DNA of 5,709 nucleotides from the NCBI GenBank assembly GCA_007119405.1, contig SKPT01000247.1, forward strand, positions 1 to 5,709, written 5' to 3'. How positions within the stretch are numbered: position 1 is the first letter of the stretch; the number at the start of each line of letters is the position of its first letter. Shown one piece after another: positions 3,250-5,709 of this stretch. The translations under genes and the position numbers were made by a program. The notes beneath the pieces were generated by a model. It was not told the origin of the DNA and did no database searches. It saw nothing but the letters and a program-made list of their open reading frames with translations. Source of the DNA: Phycisphaeraceae bacterium (GTDB lineage: Bacteria; Planctomycetota; Phycisphaerae; Phycisphaerales; Phycisphaeraceae).

Positions 3250-5295
3250 ATGCCCGCTCGACGCACGCCCCTGCACCGGCTCAGGCGATTCTTCAAGACC
3301 GTCCACCTCGGCGTCTTCGGCACGTCGATGAGCGTCATCGTGGCGCTGGTCATCTACGGCAGCGTCTGGCCCGCCCACGCCCACGGCAACTTCCAGGCCG
3401 TCAACGACTTCATCACCGAGTACTTCGGCTGGTACTACCTGCTGGCGGTCACGGGCTTTCTGGGCTTTGCGCTGTGGCTGATGTTCAGCCGCTACGGCGG
3501 GATTCGCCTGGGCGCGGCGCGCGAGAAGCCGGAGTTCGGCTTCATCGCGTGGTTTTCCATGCTCTTCAGCGCGGGCATGGGCATCGGCCTGGTGTTCTGG
3601 AGCGTCGCCGAGCCGATGTACCACTTCGGCGCCCCGCCGCGCGGCGACGAGGCGGAGACCGCCGCGGCGGCGCGCGAGGCGATGCTCTTCACCTTCTTCC
3701 ACTGGGGCCTGCACGCCTGGGCGATCTACGTCATCGTCGCCGGCACGCTCGCCTACTTCGCCTACCGCTTCCGCCTGCCCTTTACCATCCGCTCCATCTT
3801 CTACCCGCTGCTGGGCGACCGCATCTACGGCCCGATCGGCCACACCATCGACATCCTCGCCATTTTCGCGACGCTCTTCGGCCTGGCGACGTCGCTCGGC
3901 CTGGGCGTGATGCAGCTCAACACCGGGCTCAATCACCTGACCAACGACCGGGTGCCCGTGGGCGTGTTCACGCAGGTGGCGCTGATTGCCGGCATCACCG
4001 CCATCGCCGTCGTGTCCGTCGTTTCGGGCCTGCACCGTGGGCTGAAGTGGATCAGCATCTTCAACCTCGTCGCGGTGCTGGTGCTGATGGCGTTCCTGTT
4101 CCTCGTCGGGCCGACGCTGTTCAACATGCGCTTCCTGGTCGAGTCGACGGGCTACTACCTGCAGAACGTCGTGCAGCTCAGCTTCTGGGCCGACGCCACG
4201 GGCGATCCGCCGCACGGCTTCCAGGGGGCGTGGACGGTGTTCTACTGGGCGTGGTGGATCGCGTGGTCGCCGTTCGTGGGGATTTTCATCGCCCGGGTGT
4301 CGCGCGGGCGGACGCTGCGCGAGTTCATCGCCGGGGCGCTGCTGATGCCCACGATGTTCGTGTTCGTGTGGCTGACGATCTTCGGCGGGACGGGGCTGCA
4401 CCTGGAACTGGCGGCGCTGGCCGAGGGCGTCGAGGGCGGCGCGGGCATCGCCGCGGCGGTGGCGGGCGACTACACGCGGGCGATGTGGGTGATGCTGGCG
4501 CAATTGCCGTGGGCGATGATCAGCTCGATCCTGGCGGCCGTGTTGATCGTGACGTACTTCGTCACGTCGTCGGACTCGGCGACGTACGTGGTCGACGCGC
4601 TGATCACGCGTGGCAGCAAGCGTTCGCCGACGCGTCAGCGCGTGATCTGGGGCGTGACGGAGGGGGCGATCGCGGCGGTGCTGCTGGTCGCCGGGGGCAT
4701 GTACGCGTTGGCGCCGGTGCCGGTGGCCGAGGCCGAGCCCGCCCTCCAGGCGGCCCTGGAGGCGGACGCGGCGCTTGAGGCGGCGGCCGGGGCGCTGGAG
4801 CCTGAGTTCGGCGACGCCGTCGAGGCCGTCGAGGCGGCGCGTGAGGCCCTGCCCGAGGCCGCGACATTGGCTGCGGCGATCGAGGCGGGGGTGGAGCTGG
4901 ATCGCGAGGATCAGCGCATGGTCGCGCTGTGGGAGGGCGACGAGGCGCTGGGCGACGCCGAGGCGGCCCTGGCGGCGGCTCACGAGCTGGAGGAGGATGC
5001 CGCGTTCGCGGAGGCCATCGCCGCCCTGGAGGCCGTGCGCGGCGCGGCGGCGACGGCGTATCGGGAGCGCGACGCGGCTTTGGACGCCCTCCAGGCGGCG
5101 TCGATCATCACCGGCCTGCCGTTCTCCGTCATCCTCGTGCTCATCTGCGTCAACTTTGTCCTGGCCCTGCGCCGCGAGTTCGACGTCGAGGACGTCAACC
5201 CGGAGGAAACCCCCGGCGTCACGCAGCACAGCGCGAGTTCCGCCGCCGCCGCCGGGGATGACACCGCCTCCAACGCCGTCGCCGCCCAGCCGTGA
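3250..5295 (+). CDS. BCCT family betaine/carnitine/choline-type transporter with a large acidic insertion
   Basis: This is a 681-residue secondary transporter of the inner membrane with about 12 helices (first near 21-39, last near 616-640). GMGIG (109-113) followed by FWSVAEP is the TM3 glycine signature, associated with sodium-coupled members such as BetP. Trp152, Trp157 and Tyr160 in HWGLHAWAIY (151-160) have the spacing of the BetP aromatic box. YWAWWIAWSPFVGIFIARVS (332-351) and RGRTLREF are family hallmarks. Thr439-Ser440 in YFVTSSDS match a sodium-site pair. The likely role is uptake of betaine or related compatible solutes during osmotic stress; the exact substrate cannot be read. Between TM11 (ending near 487) and TM12 lies an insertion of about 124 residues (see separate entry). 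The cytoplasmic C-tail (642-681) is short and acidic, then Ala/Ser-rich, unlike the long basic osmosensing tail of BetP. It is probably co-transcribed with the PEBP gene. Confidence 0.96.
   Translation: MPARRTPLHRLRRFFKTVHLGVFGTSMSVIVALVIYGSVWPAHAHGNFQAVNDFITEYFGWYYLLAVTGFLGFALWLMFSRYGGIRLGAAREKPEFGFIAWFSMLFSAGMGIGLVFWSVAEPMYHFGAPPRGDEAETAAAAREAMLFTFFHWGLHAWAIYVIVAGTLAYFAYRFRLPFTIRSIFYPLLGDRIYGPIGHTIDILAIFATLFGLATSLGLGVMQLNTGLNHLTNDRVPVGVFTQVALIAGITAIAVVSVVSGLHRGLKWISIFNLVAVLVLMAFLFLVGPTLFNMRFLVESTGYYLQNVVQLSFWADATGDPPHGFQGAWTVFYWAWWIAWSPFVGIFIARVSRGRTLREFIAGALLMPTMFVFVWLTIFGGTGLHLELAALAEGVEGGAGIAAAVAGDYTRAMWVMLAQLPWAMISSILAAVLIVTYFVTSSDSATYVVDALITRGSKRSPTRQRVIWGVTEGAIAAVLLVAGGMYALAPVPVAEAEPALQAALEADAALEAAAGALEPEFGDAVEAVEAAREALPEAATLAAAIEAGVELDREDQRMVALWEGDEALGDAEAALAAAHELEEDAAFAEAIAALEAVRGAAATAYRERDAALDALQAASIITGLPFSVILVLICVNFVLALRREFDVEDVNPEETPGVTQHSASSAAAAGDDTASNAVAAQP
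4711..5082 (+). other. Acidic Ala/Glu-rich helical insertion inside the BCCT transporter (residues 488-611)
   Basis: The usual BCCT sequence runs straight from the end of TM11 (GG.xAL) into ALQ-A-S-I at the start of TM12. Here GGMYAL (ending at 487) and DALQAASI (from 612) are separated by about 124 residues. The insert is roughly one third alanine, with about 30 Asp/Glu against 6 Arg and no Lys, and it has few prolines (residues 489-497, 518 and 535). It reads as several amphipathic helices, for example 498-516, 522-534, 565-582 and 584-610, that could pack as a helical bundle or coiled coil. With the N-terminus inside and 12 helices, this loop faces the periplasm. Codon use matches the rest of the gene, so it is not a recent foreign insert. 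Confidence 0.8.
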
Positions 5296-5318
5296 CACCG
5301 CCCCGCGGGCGGCGTGTC
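5294..5318 (+). terminator. Bulged hairpin overlapping the BCCT stop codon
   Basis: GACACCGCCC (5294-5303) pairs with GGGCG-GTGTC (5307-5318, leaving a 2-base GC bulge) around a 3-base loop, giving 10 bp. It begins inside the TGA stop codon. No T tract follows, so its role as a terminator is uncertain. Confidence 0.35.
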
Positions 5319-5393
5319 CGCGGGTGCTTGCTGATCGTTGCGTACGCAAAGTTCCTGATGGGGGTGGTGCCGACAAGCGGCGTCCGCGGAGCG

Positions 5394-5448
5394 TGTCAGT
5401 GCGAATCGCCGTGAGGCACTGACAAGGCCGAGGACGGCCTTGTCAGTG
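5394..5448 (+). terminator. Long hairpin with an alternative upstream pairing (attenuator-like)
   Basis: CACTGACAAGGCCG (5417-5430) and CGGCCTTGTCAGTG (5435-5448) form a perfect 14-bp stem with the loop AGGA. A further copy of TGTCAGTG upstream (5394-5401) can pair with CACTGACA (5417-5424) in a competing 8-bp hairpin. The long hairpin is the strongest in the window and lies between the BCCT gene and the prepilin gene. It has no following T tract. It may mark the end of the BCCT transcript, with readthrough possible when the alternative pairing forms. Confidence 0.5.
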
Positions 5449-5534
5449 GCGCGCCGGCAGCAAAGCGGGTCGTCGTGCCGGGCCCGCCCACGGCCGAGGC
5501 TCACTGGAAAGGCGCGCGGCGACGCGACTTGCCC

Positions 5535-5562
5535 TTGGCTGCCGACGAACCGGGGGTAAACT
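5535..5562 (+). promoter_or_regulatory. Weak candidate promoter for the prepilin-like gene
   Basis: TTGGCT (5535-5540, 4/6) and TAAACT (5557-5562, 4/6) are separated by 16 bases. The predicted start falls on or next to ATG 5570, as for the HTH gene, which would make this another leaderless message. The boxes are weak. Confidence 0.25.
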
Positions 5563-5569
5563 GACGATC

Positions 5570-5709
5570 ATGCGGAGGTTGAAAGGCGACAGCCTGGCCC
5601 GGGGCCCGACGCCGGTGGCCGGGGCGCGTGTGGGCGTGGCGGGGGCGGGGGCGCGTGTGACTGGGGGGTTCACCCTGGTCGAGCTGCTTGTCGTCATCGC
5701 CATCGTCAG
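5570..5709 (+). CDS. Prepilin-type N-terminal cleavage/methylation protein (type IV pilin/pseudopilin-like), 3' end outside window
   Basis: Forty-six codons are visible. Residues 32-46 read GGFTLVELLVVIAIV, the class III signal recognised by prepilin peptidase. Cleavage would follow Gly33, Phe34 would be N-methylated, and Glu38 is the conserved Glu5 of the mature protein. The hydrophobic stretch anchors the protein in the inner membrane and packs into a pilus or type II secretion pseudopilus. In planctomycetes this motif commonly heads DUF1559-type proteins, but the rest is missing, so the subfamily is unknown. The leader from ATG 5570 is long (33 residues) and Gly/Ala/Val-rich. No clear Shine-Dalgarno precedes it; GGGGG at 5552-5556 is 13 bases away. 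A GTG start nearer the motif, such as 5627, 5633 or 5657, is possible. It is separated from the BCCT gene by two hairpin regions and is probably a distinct unit. Confidence 0.85.
   Translation, partial: MRRLKGDSLARGPTPVAGARVGVAGAGARVTGGFTLVELLVVIAIV

Noticed and set aside
3474..4778. 434-codon plus-strand frame inside the BCCT gene
   Set aside because: It lies out of frame within a well-supported transporter, has Arg/Gly/His-rich composition and no recognisable domain.
2557..5376. 939-codon open frame on the minus strand across the PEBP and BCCT genes
   Set aside because: It is a shadow of the strong third-position G/C bias of the plus-strand genes. Its product is His/Arg/Asp-rich low-complexity sequence with no family motif, while the plus strand has clear conserved domains.
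5443..5703. 86-codon minus-strand frame over the prepilin start
   Set aside because: It is a complement of the prepilin coding sequence with Thr/Pro/Ala-rich composition and no support.
1..5709. CRISPR array, rRNA, insertion sequence or recombinase gene
   Set aside because: No regularly spaced repeat units, rRNA core sequences, transposase or integrase motifs were found on either strand. The mobile-element reading of 980-2122 rests only on small regulatory genes and the tRNA remnant.

Overview
The window is GC-rich bacterial DNA. It most resembles a planctomycete, perhaps class Phycisphaerae. The main clue is the truncated gene at the right edge, which encodes a prepilin with a GFTLVELLVVIAIV cleavage/methylation motif, a type very abundant in that phylum. 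The strong G/C bias at third codon positions agrees. The lineage is an inference, because the window contains no phylogenetic marker.

Left part, 1-2550, accessory in character. On the minus strand at 1-724 lies an overlapping two-gene unit: a small DUF5678-like protein followed by a retropepsin-like aspartic protease (DTGA motif) that runs off the left edge. Next come about 240 bases with several hairpins. At 980-1682, also on the minus strand, is a tight cluster: an excisionase-type helix-turn-helix protein with an AT-hook-like tail, a small phage-type protein with an IGGPLHGEY motif, and a third reading frame that looks frameshifted. Diverging from this cluster, at 1826-2122 on the plus strand, is a small protein with a possible ribbon-helix-helix fold. 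The two directions start from back-to-back promoters, each carrying a copy of the same 16-bp imperfect palindrome. This layout looks like a compact phage- or element-type genetic switch. The stretch 2123-2550 holds no convincing gene, only short dyads.

Junction, 2551-2595. The 5' portion of a tRNA-Arg(UCU) gene lies on the minus strand. It breaks off just after the anticodon stem, on the side facing the accessory genes. A tandem 8-bp repeat sits at the break. This may mark an old integration or deletion boundary.

Right part, 2600-5709, housekeeping-like. A YbhB/YbcL-type PEBP-family protein (2752-3198) is followed after 51 bases by a large BCCT-family transporter (3250-5295), probably co-transcribed, since each gene has a good ribosome-binding site. 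The transporter keeps the glycine motif, the aromatic box and the YWAWW signature of betaine carriers. It also carries an acidic, Ala/Glu-rich insertion of about 124 residues between its last two membrane helices, which is the most unusual protein feature here. After its stop codon come a bulged hairpin and a three-segment inverted repeat that can form two mutually exclusive hairpins. The prepilin-like gene then begins at 5570 and is cut by the window end.
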